Shown: piece after piece, positions 31,449-40,737 of the stretch
Layout of the letters: the number at the start of each line of letters is the position of its first letter
How positions within the stretch are numbered: the stretch's first letter is position 1
NCBI RefSeq assembly: GCF_011299575.1
Contig: NZ_CP049863.1
Location: 2,542,001-2,606,000, forward strand
Reading direction: 5' to 3'
DNA length: 64,000 nt
DNA from: Leucobacter viscericola
GTDB taxonomy: Bacteria; Actinomycetota; Actinomycetes; Actinomycetales; Microbacteriaceae
The notes under the pieces: generated by a model
What the model was told of the DNA's origin: nothing
Seen by the model: only the letters and a program-made list of their open reading frames with translations
Database searches by the model: none
Translations under genes and position numbers: made by a program

Positions 31449-33091
31449 TCGAACCGCGACTCATCATCACCAATGCGCAGCTGTGGGATCCCGAGCTCTC
31501 ACCCGCAACGGCACTGGCCGTGACGGGTGAAAGGATCACCGCCATAGGTGTAGACGACGATATCGCTGCACTGGCCGGCGCACGCACGACACGGATCGAT
31601 GCCGCGGGCGCCGCGATCCTGCCCGGGTTTCACGATGCCCACATTCACGCGCAGGCCGGGGGCCTCGGCCTGCTGGGGTGTGACCTCGATGCCGAGCACT
31701 CGGTGGAGGGTTACTCGCGCCTGATCCGCGAAGCCGCCGCGAAGCCCGGTAACTGGTGGGTTGTTGGTTCGGGCTGGTTTGGCGATGCGTTCGAGGGCGG
31801 GTTGCCCACTCGTGAGTTGCTTGATGAGTTGGTTCCGGATCGACCAGCGGTGCTGACGAGCCACGATGCTCACGGGGTGTGGGTGAACTCTGCTGCGCTT
31901 GAACTCGCCGGGATCACGCGTGAGACACCGGATCCACCAGCGGGGCGGATCGTGCGAGACGAAGCGGACGAGGCGACGGGTGTGCTGTTCGACGCGGCCG
32001 GGGAACTCGTGACGCACGCGATCCCGCCCCACAACCCACAACACCTGCGCGAGGCGCTGCTCGCCGCGCAGGAGCGGCTGTTTTCGCTCGGCATTACGGC
32101 CTGGCACGACGCGATCCTGGGTGAGTATCTGACCCTGCCCGACTGCGTGCCCTCGTACCTGTCGACGCTGGCCGATGGCTCGCTGAAAGCACGGGTTACC
32201 GGGTCGATGTGGTGGCCGCCCACCGAGGGCACCGACTACGTCGGTGAGATGATCGCGAAGGTGCACGAGGCGCAGGCCGACGGGCTCGACGTGCGCAGCG
32301 TCAAGATTATGCAGGACGGCATCTGCGAGAACTGCACCGCGGCGCTGGTTGAGCCGTATTGTGAGGTGGCTCCCGAAACTCGGGGCGACTCGGTGATCGC
32401 GCCCGACGACCTCAAGACAATCGTCGCCGCGCTCGACGCCGCCGGCCTGAGGGTGCACTTTCACGGGGTTGGCGACCGCGCGGTGCGCGAGTGCCTGGAC
32501 GCCGTCGCCCACGCGCGGGCCGTGAACGGACCGGGGCAGTGGCACCAGATCGCGCACCTCGACGTGGTCGACCCGGCAGATTTCGAGCGCTTCGCTGAGC
32601 TCGACGTGACCGCAAACCTGCAGCCGCTGTGGGCGCGCAACGACCAGGAGATTCTTGAGCGTAAGTTTCCGCTCATCGGGCAGCGTCGCGCGGAGTATCA
32701 CTTCCCGTTCGGGTCGCTGCAGCGGGCGGGTGCGCACCTCGTGATGGGAAGCGACTGGCCGGTGACCAGCCCGGATCCGCTCTGGGGATTGCACACCGCC
32801 TGCACGCGCACTGCTCCGGCGGCCGATGTGCACGCGCTCAACCCGGAATCAAGGGTGCCCGCGCAGCCCGAGCAGCGCCTCGACCTCGCGACCGCGATTC
32901 GCGCTTACACGCTCGGGCCTGCAGAGGTCGCGGGTGTTGCGGGCGATCTCGGCTCGATCGCGGTTGGCAAACTCGCGGATCTCGTGATCCTGACCGGGCC
33001 GCTCGCGTCAGCGGCAGACCTCGACGGTGTGAGGGTTGCGCGCACGCTGCTCGGCGGCACCCAGGTGTACGCGCGGCCAAACTCCGCGTGA
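31445..33091 (+). CDS. Amidohydrolase_3-type (YtcJ-like) metal-dependent hydrolase
   Basis: The 548-residue amidohydrolase-superfamily enzyme has the N-terminal small beta domain (LIITNAQLWDP, ERITAIGVDDDI) leading into metal-binding GFHDAHIHAQAGG, the HxH-type site. SVKIMQDGICENCTAAL, VHFHGVGDRAVRECLDAV and IAHLDVV follow. The C-terminal aspartate is in LVMGSDWPVTSPDPLWGL, and GSIAVGKLADLVIL closes the beta domain. The fold hydrolyses C-N bonds, but the YtcJ branch is poorly characterised. It is sandwiched between two NCS1 permeases, which suggests a cyclic amide or nucleobase-like substrate. Confidence 0.88.
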   Translation: MIEPRLIITNAQLWDPELSPATALAVTGERITAIGVDDDIAALAGARTTRIDAAGAAILPGFHDAHIHAQAGGLGLLGCDLDAEHSVEGYSRLIREAAAKPGNWWVVGSGWFGDAFEGGLPTRELLDELVPDRPAVLTSHDAHGVWVNSAALELAGITRETPDPPAGRIVRDEADEATGVLFDAAGELVTHAIPPHNPQHLREALLAAQERLFSLGITAWHDAILGEYLTLPDCVPSYLSTLADGSLKARVTGSMWWPPTEGTDYVGEMIAKVHEAQADGLDVRSVKIMQDGICENCTAALVEPYCEVAPETRGDSVIAPDDLKTIVAALDAAGLRVHFHGVGDRAVRECLDAVAHARAVNGPGQWHQIAHLDVVDPADFERFAELDVTANLQPLWARNDQEILERKFPLIGQRRAEYHFPFGSLQRAGAHLVMGSDWPVTSPDPLWGLHTACTRTAPAADVHALNPESRVPAQPEQRLDLATAIRAYTLGPAEVAGVAGDLGSIAVGKLADLVILTGPLASAADLDGVRVARTLLGGTQVYARPNSA

Positions 33092-33141
33092 TCGTTCGGG
33101 ATCGGCAACGGTGCTGATCCCGCTTATGTAAGGGGAAACTC

Positions 33142-34560
33142 GTGAACCAAGAACCACCCGTTGTCACCAAGTCGTTTATACGCTTCGAGCAGCAGCACAT
33201 CATGCCGATTCCCGAGACGGAGCGAACAGGCACCTCGTGGTCGATCTTCGCGATCTGGGTGGGCCTCAACATGATGCCACTCGCGGTCGTCACGGGCGCG
33301 GTCGCGAGCGGGGCCTACGGGCTGCCAATCGGTTGGAGCATCGCCGCGATCCTGATCGGCAACGTGATTGGAGCGTTCGGATCCGCGCTACATGCCTCAC
33401 AGGGACCGCACCTCGGCATCCCGCAGATGCTGCAGGCTAGAGCTCAGTTCGGTTACCTCGGTGGCAGCCTGTTCGCGGTCATCGCGTTGATCATGTTCTT
33501 GGGGTTCTTCGCGAGCATCCTGATCGTGGCGAAGGACTCGCTGCTCGTGGTGTTCCCGGAAATGAACGGCTCGCTGGTCATCCTGGTGTTCGCGGCGATC
33601 GGGATCGTGCTCTGCGTGTTTGGGTATGACCTGCTCAAGAAGACGATGACCTGGCTGTCGATCCTTATCGGGGTGACCGTTGCGGTGTCGATGGTGATGC
33701 TCTGGACGAAGCCCGAAGCAACGGCTCAACACGCAGATGCGGTGTTCACCTTTGAGGGGTTCTTCGCCGTGCTCGCGATCGGGGTGGTGTGGCAGCTCGC
33801 CTACGCACCCTACGTTTCTGACTACACGCGCTACCTACCGAAGGCAACCGGCCCGAAGTCGGCGTTCTGGGGAACCTACCTGGGGCTCGTGGTGAGCTCC
33901 GTGTTTGTAATGACGCTCGGTGTGTTGCTCGGGGCCGTGAACCCGGAGAACCCGCTCGCCGCGCTCTCTGACACGCTCGGTGTTGTTGGTGCGTCGGTGC
34001 TGATTATCTTTGCGGTGAGCTCGGCGCTGATCAACGGGGTTGAACTCTATTCGGCAGTGATGAACGGGCTCACCGCGCTGCAGTCGAGCTTCAAATCGGT
34101 GACCGTGACCACAAGTACACGCGTGACGATGACCCTTGGCTGCGGCGTGATCGCCACCCTCGTTGCGCTGCTGGGCCAGGGTGACTTCATGACGACCTTC
34201 GAGGCGTTCCTGACGCTACTGCTCTACGTGCTGATCCCGTGGTCTGCGATCAATCTCGCCGACTTCTTCATCGTGCAGAAGGGTGAGTACGTCATTGCGG
34301 ACATGTTCATGCGCGACGGTGGTCGCTACGGGCGCTGGAATCGCATCGGGCTGATTAGCTACCTGATCGGGCTGGTCTCGCAGGTGCCGTTTATGATCAC
34401 GCCGATGTACACGGGCCCGCTGGCCGAGCCGCTGCAGAACATCGATATCGCGTGGTTGGTCGGGTTTGTGGTGACCGGTGCGGTGTACCTCGTGTGGATG
34501 CGGGCCGCGCGGAAGCCGGTGATCGAGGGCGAAGCTGCGCTTGCGACGTCCGGGGTCTAG
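33142..34560 (+). CDS. NCS1-family purine/cytosine-type permease (second paralog)
   Basis: 472 residues, clearly paralogous to the permease at 30018. The same LHASQGPHLGIPQMLQARAQFG motif occurs, with VWQLAYAPYVSDYTRYLPKA, VLIPWSAINLADFF and a conserved PFMITPMYTGPLAEPL near the C-terminus. Differences in helices 4-6 suggest a changed substrate. GTG 33142 has AAGGGGAA upstream and lies 50 bases after the amidohydrolase stop. It ends at a strong terminator. Confidence 0.9.
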   Translation: MNQEPPVVTKSFIRFEQQHIMPIPETERTGTSWSIFAIWVGLNMMPLAVVTGAVASGAYGLPIGWSIAAILIGNVIGAFGSALHASQGPHLGIPQMLQARAQFGYLGGSLFAVIALIMFLGFFASILIVAKDSLLVVFPEMNGSLVILVFAAIGIVLCVFGYDLLKKTMTWLSILIGVTVAVSMVMLWTKPEATAQHADAVFTFEGFFAVLAIGVVWQLAYAPYVSDYTRYLPKATGPKSAFWGTYLGLVVSSVFVMTLGVLLGAVNPENPLAALSDTLGVVGASVLIIFAVSSALINGVELYSAVMNGLTALQSSFKSVTVTTSTRVTMTLGCGVIATLVALLGQGDFMTTFEAFLTLLLYVLIPWSAINLADFFIVQKGEYVIADMFMRDGGRYGRWNRIGLISYLIGLVSQVPFMITPMYTGPLAEPLQNIDIAWLVGFVVTGAVYLVWMRAARKPVIEGEAALATSGV

Positions 34561-34589
34561 CGGTCTGCACGCTAAACGGGCAAACAAAA

Positions 34590-34621
34590 GGGCGGGATCA
34601 AGCAACTGCCTGATCCCGCCC
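34590..34621. terminator. Bidirectional terminator between convergent genes
   Basis: GGGCGGGATCA and TGATCCCGCCC are perfect 11-base arms around a 10-base loop. On the minus strand CTTTTGTTTG follows, giving a good terminator for the 1933-residue gene. It also closes the permease operon. Confidence 0.88.
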
Positions 34622-34636
34622 GATCATCTCAAGCGA

Positions 34637-37600
34637 CTACTTGCGATAGTCCAACACAAGTCGGTAGATAAACGCTGCCATCGCCTGTCGTGACAGGTTT
34701 TCCTTTGGCCAGTATTCCTTCCCGTTTGCCGTTCGGTTGCCCGTTGACAGCTTCACGTCGTACATCCACGAGATCTCTTGATAGAACTTCATGCCCGGGG
34801 CCATGTCGGCCATCGGCGACACCGTCGGTGCCTTGTAGTTCTGAGGAGATTCGAGGCGGTAGATGAACGCTGCCATCGCTTCACGAGTCGGGTTCTGCTT
34901 CGGTCGGAACGTCGGTTTGCCCGCGGGATCGTACCAACCCGTCGACAAACCCGACTCGAACATCCACGAGATCTCCCGATAGAAAGGGTCTCCCGGCTTC
35001 ATATCGGCAAACGGAGACACCTTTGGAGCCCTGTACGACTTCGGGGCTTCCATGCGGAAGATGAACGCCGCCATTGCCTCGCGCGACAGGTTGTCCTGCG
35101 GCTTGTAGAGCGGTTTGCCCACTGGCTGACGCCAGCCGGTGGAGTACCCCATGCAGCTCATCCAGTCGATCTCTTTGTAGAACTTGTGCGTCAGCGGTGT
35201 GTCCCTGAACACAGCAGTTTTGCGCGGTGGTGTGCACACGGGAACCGGCAGTTTCGAATCGTCGGGGTTCGCCTTGAACTTGGCAGTCAGGTTTTTCTTA
35301 CCCGTGATGCCCTGCGCGTTGTAGGTGGCCGACATGACCTTGCTGCCAACCACGCTCGAGCTGACGGACGCGACGTAGGTGCCGGCCGTCTTAGTCTCGG
35401 TGAACGCGGTTACCTTGCCGGTTCCCAGCGGGTCGGAGGTTGCAGCCTTCAGTTTTGCGGCCTGACCCGTTGCTGGGTTGCCATAGACATCGGCCAGCGT
35501 CACCTTGACCTCGTGTTTGCCCGAGACCACAGGCTGTTCGCCAGTGGAAACCTCGTAGGCAGATGAGCTGTTTTCCAGGTCGACCGAGGTCGAGGCGAAC
35601 AGTGCCACGGTGTTGGCCGGGTTTGCTGCAGTGCCGCCGGGACTCACGGCAGCACCATCGTGCATCACCTTGATGGTCTTGCCGCCCGACAGGGTCGAGG
35701 TGATTCTCGCGGTGTAGGTTCCGGCGGTGGATCCCTCGTTGAAGGCGGAAATGAAACCTGCGCCGAGCTGACCATTCGTGGATGCACCGAGCGCTGATGC
35801 CTGCCCTACGACGGCGTTGCCGTACTTGTCGGCGAGTGTGACCGTTATCGTGTGCGTGCCGGTGCCGACCTCTTGAGCGCCAGTGGACACTCGATAGTTG
35901 GTCGCGCTGGTGTTGCCGCGGTCAACCGTGCCACTCACAAACAGGGCGGTGTCATTGCCGCCGAGCGTGACGGCACTCCCGCCAAAGGACGTAGTGACGA
36001 CCTTGGCCCCTGGAACGGTCGACCGAACGGTTGCGGTGTACACGCCAGCAGCAGTCTCGGAGAATGAGCTGAAGCCCCCGTTACCCAGGTTGTCGGACGT
36101 GGCCGCATTGATTCCATTGGCCTGACCGGAGACCGGCTTGCCGCCGGAGTCTGCCAGCAAAACGGTCACCGTGTGTTCACCGGTATCAACGGGTCGCTCA
36201 AAACCAGACACGTAGAAGCGGGTGGACGAGTGATCCACGTCAACCCCACCGGCGGCAAACACCGCACGATCATTTCCATTGTTTTCGAGCGAGACGTTCG
36301 CACCGCTAAAGGTGACGGTGACGATCTTTGTGCCGCCAACGCTGGAAGTGATCTTGGCCGTGTAGGTTCCGGGTGTTGCCGTTTCCGAGAACTTCGAAAT
36401 TGAGCCCGTGCCAAGAGGATCGATTGTGCGCGCTTCGAGCTGTGAGCTCTGCATCGAGACCCCGTTACCGTACTTGTCGGCAAGCTTGATCGTGATGGTG
36501 TGCTCTCCGCTTCCCGTTGCCACGGAACCTCTCGAAACGGTGTAGCTGGTTTTGCCCTCCTTGTTGTCTACGTCAACGTCGCCCGCAATGAAGTTCGCTG
36601 CGCCATTTCCGGTGAGCGTGACACTGTTTGCGCCATAGGTGGCCGTGATGGCTTTTTGGCCAATCACGGTTGATGTCACTGTCGCTGTGTACGTGCCCTT
36701 GACTGTGGTCTCAGTGAAGTCACTGATGTCCCCATCGCCCAGGTCGTCGATTGTGGCGGCGCGAATGCCGGCCTGCTGGCCCGAAACTGGATCGCCCTGC
36801 GCGTCAGCCAGAGAGACTGTCACGGTGTGCTTATCGGTGCCGACGAACCTGTTGCCCGTTGAAACCGAATACTTCGTTTCAGCATTGCCGGTGTCAACAC
36901 CACCGCTGATGAAGGTCGCCTTGGAATTGCCTCCCTGCAAAAGGTGGACAGTCTGACCCCCGAGCGTCACGGTGATGACTTTGACTCCGGTGAGCGAAGA
37001 GGTCACCTTTGCGACGTAGGTACCGGCAACGGTCTCTTGGAAGGTTGAGATCGTTCCTGAGCCGAGGTCGTCTTGTGTTGCTGCTTTCAACAGTCCGGCC
37101 TGTTTGGTCACCGGGTTGTCATATTTATCAGTCAGCAAGACGGTTACCGAGTGCGAACCGGTTTCGATAGAGGCCGGGCCGGTCGACACGGTGTAATTGG
37201 TGTGACCCAGCTTGTTATCGATATCAACGTCACCAGCCACAAACCTGGCCGTGTTGTTGCCCTGCAGCTTCACGCTCTCGGTGCCGAGGACAACCATAAT
37301 GACCTTGTTGCCCACGTCGGTTGAGGTGACGGTCGCCGTGTAGGTGCCCTTGACCTGCGACTCAACGAAACCGGTGATCGAACCCGCGCCCAGGCTGTCG
37401 CGCGTCGACCCGGTCAGCTTCGCCTGCTGGTCGGACACCGGATTGCCATACTGATCGGCCAGCGCCACCGTAATGGTGTGGGCGCCGGAGTCGACCTTCT
37501 GATCGCCACCCGAGACGAAATAGGCCGATTTGCCGTCTTTGTTCTCCAGGTCAACATCACCCGAGACAAAGCGGGCGGTGTCGTTGCCATCCAGGGAGAT

Positions 37601-40438
37601 CAGGCTGCCGCCAAACTTAGCGGTGATGACCTTTGCGCCAGCAACGGTCGAGGTGACCTTTGCCTTGTAGGTGCCCGGCGTTGCGGTCTCCGTGAACAGG
37701 CCGATGTTGCCGTCGCCAAGCTCGTTATCGGTGGACGCGGTAATGCCAGTGGCCTGGCCCGAAACTGCGTTGCCCGAAGCGTCAGCGAGCGTCACGGTGA
37801 CCCAGTGTTCGCCCGTGCCAACGGGCTGCTCTTGGCCCGACACGAAGTACCGCGTCTTGCTGTTTCCAACATCAACGCCGCCAGCGATAAACCTTGCCGT
37901 GTTGTTGCCGTTTGTTTGAAGCTTGACGACCTGCCCCTCAAAGATCACCGTAATGACCTTGTCGCCGACGAGTGAGGAGGTTACCCGCGCTTCATACTTG
38001 CCAGGACCGATCTCTTTGAACGTCGAGATGCTGCCCGTGCCAAGGCTCTGTGCGCTGGACGGTTCAAGCTTCCCGGCAAGACCGGTAACGGGGTTGTCAT
38101 ATTTATCGGCCAACAGCACGGTCACCGTGTGTGATCCTCCGTTGATGGAGGCGGTGCCGGGGGACACCGTGAAGTTGGATTGGTTGTTGTTGTTATCTAG
38201 ATCAACGCCAGTAGCGACGAATCGCGCCTTGTCGTTTCCGCTTAGTCGGATGGCGTTTGAGCCAAACTTTGCGGTGATCTTCTTCGCGCCTGAGATCGTG
38301 GAGGTGACCCTGGCCGTGTACGTGCCCTTTACCGAGGTCTCAGCAAAGTCCTCGATTGTGCCATCGCCGAGGTCGTCGGTTGTGGTCGCGTTGATCCCCG
38401 TTGCCTGACCTGAAACGGGGTTGCCCTGGGAGTCGGCGAGCTTTACCGTGACCCAGTGCTCGCCGGTGCCAACCACCTGATCCGAATCCGAAACAGAATA
38501 CTGCGTGTTCGCGTGGCCAAGGTCAACGCCGCCCGCGATGAACACGGCAGTGTCGTTTCCGTTCTGCAGGAGCCCGACCGTCGCGGTGTTGTACGCCACT
38601 TTGATGACTTTGCCGCCCGATGTTGACGACGTCACCGTTGCCCGGTACTGCCCCGGAGCTGTCTCGCTGAAGGGAGAGACGGATCCAGTGCCCAGTTCGT
38701 TTTGCGTTGAGGGAACAAGCGATCCCGCTTTGCCGGTGACCGGGTTGCCAAACTTGTCGGCCAGTTGCACCGTCACGGTGTGCGAACCGCTGATGACCGG
38801 CTGGGGCGTGGTGGAAACCGTAAAGTTGGTCTTGCCCGCTGTGTTGTTCAGATCGACTGCACCGGCCTCAAACAAAGCCTCCCCGTTGCCCCGCAGTGTG
38901 ACTGGATTCAGGCCCCAGTTCACCGCGACCTTCGCGGTTCCAGACGTTGTCGGTGACTTCACCTCGGCCGTGTAGACGCCGGGGGTCGTCGCAGAGAACC
39001 CAGTGATTGTTGCACCAGCGAGACCGGACAGGGTTCCTGAGAGTGCGCCGGCCTGACCCGAGACCAGATTTCCGTCGGCATCGACCAACTCGACAGTCAC
39101 GATGTGCTTGCCTGTTTCGACCTGCTGTGGCCCGGTGCTCACCGAGTACGAGGTCTTCGTGTGGCCGGTGTCAACGGGGCCAGCTACGAATTCAGCGCGG
39201 TTATTGCCGCTCAGGGTGAGGGGTTTTGTTGCCCAGGTGACGGAAACGAGGGCGGTTCCCACCTGCGTGGATGTGATCTTTGCGAGGTACGTGCCTGGTG
39301 TGGTGGGGTCTTCTGTAAACGGGGTAAGGGTAGCCCCAGAAAGCTGGGTCAGCGTTCCGGCCAGGCTGCTTCCCTGACCAGAAACGGGGTTGTCGTACTT
39401 GTCGACAAGCTTCACCGTGACAATGTGCTCGCCGGTTTTCACCGGCTGCGGATCGGTCGTCACCGAATACGAGGTCTTACTGCGCCCGGTATCAACGGTT
39501 CCAGCGGAGAAGCTGACAGTTGCGGTGTTGGTACCTGCGACTCCGCCTATTTGATAGGCGACTGTAGCGACCCCGGACCGGGTGGAGGTGAGCTGAGCGG
39601 TGTACTTGCCACCGCCCGCGTACTGGAATGGGGTGAGAGACCCGAAGTCCTGATTGGCTGCGTCCTTCGAAGTGCCTGTGAGGGTTGCGCCACCGACATT
39701 GAGGGGCGTGCCGAACTCGTCCCGCGCCTGCACGGTGATCGTCGATGTGCTGCCGGTGTTTAGATTCACGACGTCAGGACTTGCTCCGATCGTGGAGGCC
39801 CTGAGGTCCGGTGCGGGATTCGCTTGCGTTTTGCTCGTTTGCTGGGATCCAGGGGAAGGTTCGTAGCCGGGGGTGAGGTTCTGCGAGATTGACACCTCTG
39901 CGTCTGCGGCGAGTGGACCGGTGCGTTTTACGTTGATCGATCCGTAGAGCGCCGTGGTGATGTTGAAGAACCTGTCTACCTCGTACGTGATAGACGACTG
40001 GTAGGAGTGTGTGCCGTTCCCATTGTCGATTTCTTCGCACACGACGTTTGTGTAGAAGACGGATCCATTTGGCTGCCCGTCCATGCCGTAGGCAATGTTC
40101 TCGTTTCTCCCGGTGCCTGGGCAGGTGTCAACTCCGCTAAACCGTCCTTCGAGGCTGAGGCCGTTTGGCATTGTCAGCGTTCGAACAATGGTCTCGCCAT
40201 CGTAGATGCGCAGAGGGAGGGCTGACTCATCGGTGGGGTAGGTGGCGAACGTCACTTTGCCCGTGTCACCGAGGGCGAACCCGCCCGGAGGGCCCTCAAG
40301 GGTGACGTTGTAGATTCCGTAGTCGGTGGGCGACTGCTCGGCGGAAGCGGGGGCTGCTGTCAAGCCAATGCTTGAAAGCAGCATTGCTCCGAGTGCAGCA
40401 GCAGTAATCAGGGACCGCAAGGGTCGGCGTTGTCTCAA
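34637..40438 (-). CDS. Giant secreted Ig-repeat (Big_1/invasin-like) surface protein with triple SLH-like tail
   Basis: 1933 residues from TTG 40438, supported by AGGAGAG 7 bases upstream and a clean signal peptide (LITAAALGAMLLSSIGLTAAPASA). An N-terminal domain of about 180 residues carries cysteines (VDTCPGTG, NVVCEE). It is followed by about 14 invasin/intimin-type Ig repeats of roughly 105 residues. The linkers are VD-rich (GGVDLGHANTQYSV, GDVDIDNKLGHTNYTV) and the cores read VTVxLADKYGNPVxGxA...GTYxAxVTSTxxGxKVIT. The repeats mostly alternate between two subtypes. The last 190 residues are three SLH-like repeats matching the LRR protein's tail. An extended, wall-attached stalk or adhesin is inferred; no LPXTG-like signal is present. 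Confidence 0.87.
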   Translation of the reverse strand: MRQRRPLRSLITAAALGAMLLSSIGLTAAPASAEQSPTDYGIYNVTLEGPPGGFALGDTGKVTFATYPTDESALPLRIYDGETIVRTLTMPNGLSLEGRFSGVDTCPGTGRNENIAYGMDGQPNGSVFYTNVVCEEIDNGNGTHSYQSSITYEVDRFFNITTALYGSINVKRTGPLAADAEVSISQNLTPGYEPSPGSQQTSKTQANPAPDLRASTIGASPDVVNLNTGSTSTITVQARDEFGTPLNVGGATLTGTSKDAANQDFGSLTPFQYAGGGKYTAQLTSTRSGVATVAYQIGGVAGTNTATVSFSAGTVDTGRSKTSYSVTTDPQPVKTGEHIVTVKLVDKYDNPVSGQGSSLAGTLTQLSGATLTPFTEDPTTPGTYLAKITSTQVGTALVSVTWATKPLTLSGNNRAEFVAGPVDTGHTKTSYSVSTGPQQVETGKHIVTVELVDADGNLVSGQAGALSGTLSGLAGATITGFSATTPGVYTAEVKSPTTSGTAKVAVNWGLNPVTLRGNGEALFEAGAVDLNNTAGKTNFTVSTTPQPVISGSHTVTVQLADKFGNPVTGKAGSLVPSTQNELGTGSVSPFSETAPGQYRATVTSSTSGGKVIKVAYNTATVGLLQNGNDTAVFIAGGVDLGHANTQYSVSDSDQVVGTGEHWVTVKLADSQGNPVSGQATGINATTTDDLGDGTIEDFAETSVKGTYTARVTSTISGAKKITAKFGSNAIRLSGNDKARFVATGVDLDNNNNQSNFTVSPGTASINGGSHTVTVLLADKYDNPVTGLAGKLEPSSAQSLGTGSISTFKEIGPGKYEARVTSSLVGDKVITVIFEGQVVKLQTNGNNTARFIAGGVDVGNSKTRYFVSGQEQPVGTGEHWVTVTLADASGNAVSGQATGITASTDNELGDGNIGLFTETATPGTYKAKVTSTVAGAKVITAKFGGSLISLDGNDTARFVSGDVDLENKDGKSAYFVSGGDQKVDSGAHTITVALADQYGNPVSDQQAKLTGSTRDSLGAGSITGFVESQVKGTYTATVTSTDVGNKVIMVVLGTESVKLQGNNTARFVAGDVDIDNKLGHTNYTVSTGPASIETGSHSVTVLLTDKYDNPVTKQAGLLKAATQDDLGSGTISTFQETVAGTYVAKVTSSLTGVKVITVTLGGQTVHLLQGGNSKATFISGGVDTGNAETKYSVSTGNRFVGTDKHTVTVSLADAQGDPVSGQQAGIRAATIDDLGDGDISDFTETTVKGTYTATVTSTVIGQKAITATYGANSVTLTGNGAANFIAGDVDVDNKEGKTSYTVSRGSVATGSGEHTITIKLADKYGNGVSMQSSQLEARTIDPLGTGSISKFSETATPGTYTAKITSSVGGTKIVTVTFSGANVSLENNGNDRAVFAAGGVDVDHSSTRFYVSGFERPVDTGEHTVTVLLADSGGKPVSGQANGINAATSDNLGNGGFSSFSETAAGVYTATVRSTVPGAKVVTTSFGGSAVTLGGNDTALFVSGTVDRGNTSATNYRVSTGAQEVGTGTHTITVTLADKYGNAVVGQASALGASTNGQLGAGFISAFNEGSTAGTYTARITSTLSGGKTIKVMHDGAAVSPGGTAANPANTVALFASTSVDLENSSSAYEVSTGEQPVVSGKHEVKVTLADVYGNPATGQAAKLKAATSDPLGTGKVTAFTETKTAGTYVASVSSSVVGSKVMSATYNAQGITGKKNLTAKFKANPDDSKLPVPVCTPPRKTAVFRDTPLTHKFYKEIDWMSCMGYSTGWRQPVGKPLYKPQDNLSREAMAAFIFRMEAPKSYRAPKVSPFADMKPGDPFYREISWMFESGLSTGWYDPAGKPTFRPKQNPTREAMAAFIYRLESPQNYKAPTVSPMADMAPGMKFYQEISWMYDVKLSTGNRTANGKEYWPKENLSRQAMAAFIYRLVLDYRK

Positions 40439-40737
40439 AACGAACTCTCCTAGATGAAACTTGAGTGGTTCCCCCCACTCGCACTACTCAGGCGTAATTT
40501 TGAGTTCCACTGCACTGGAACGTTGTCTTGTTATCTTTCCTGTTTGTATACAAAACCGTTCCTGTGCCACGAGTTTCCGTGGTTCCCTGAACAAGAATGG
40601 CTGTTGCATTTGTGTGAACAGTGTTGGTATTAGCTCTTCATTTACCAATTCGCAAGCATAACAGGAAATTGATAGGTAATGTGTCAAAAGTGATCAGGTG
40701 CTTCACTCCCTGGGCATGCGGTAGTCATCCGTGGAGT
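40439..40737. other. AT-rich intergenic region upstream of the giant Ig-repeat gene
   Basis: 299 bases, AT-rich compared with its flanks at 40540-40700. It should hold the minus-strand promoter of the Ig-repeat gene. GTTCCACTGCACTGGAAC at 40504-40521 is a near-palindrome (6-base arms GTTCCA/TGGAAC) and a possible operator. No gene seen. Confidence 0.5.

Noticed and set aside
31499..32833. 444-codon minus-strand frame opposite the amidohydrolase
   Set aside because: It is antisense to a complete amidohydrolase with metal motifs; the composition is that of a codon-position shadow.
34637..40438. Regularly spaced repeats that could be mistaken for a CRISPR array or satellite
   Set aside because: The period is about 315 bases, in frame, and the units are diverged Ig-domain codons.
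40504..40521. Second parS-like site (GTTCCACTGCACTGGAAC)
   Set aside because: The central six bases are CTGCAC, not CACGTG placement for parS; it is at best an unrelated operator.
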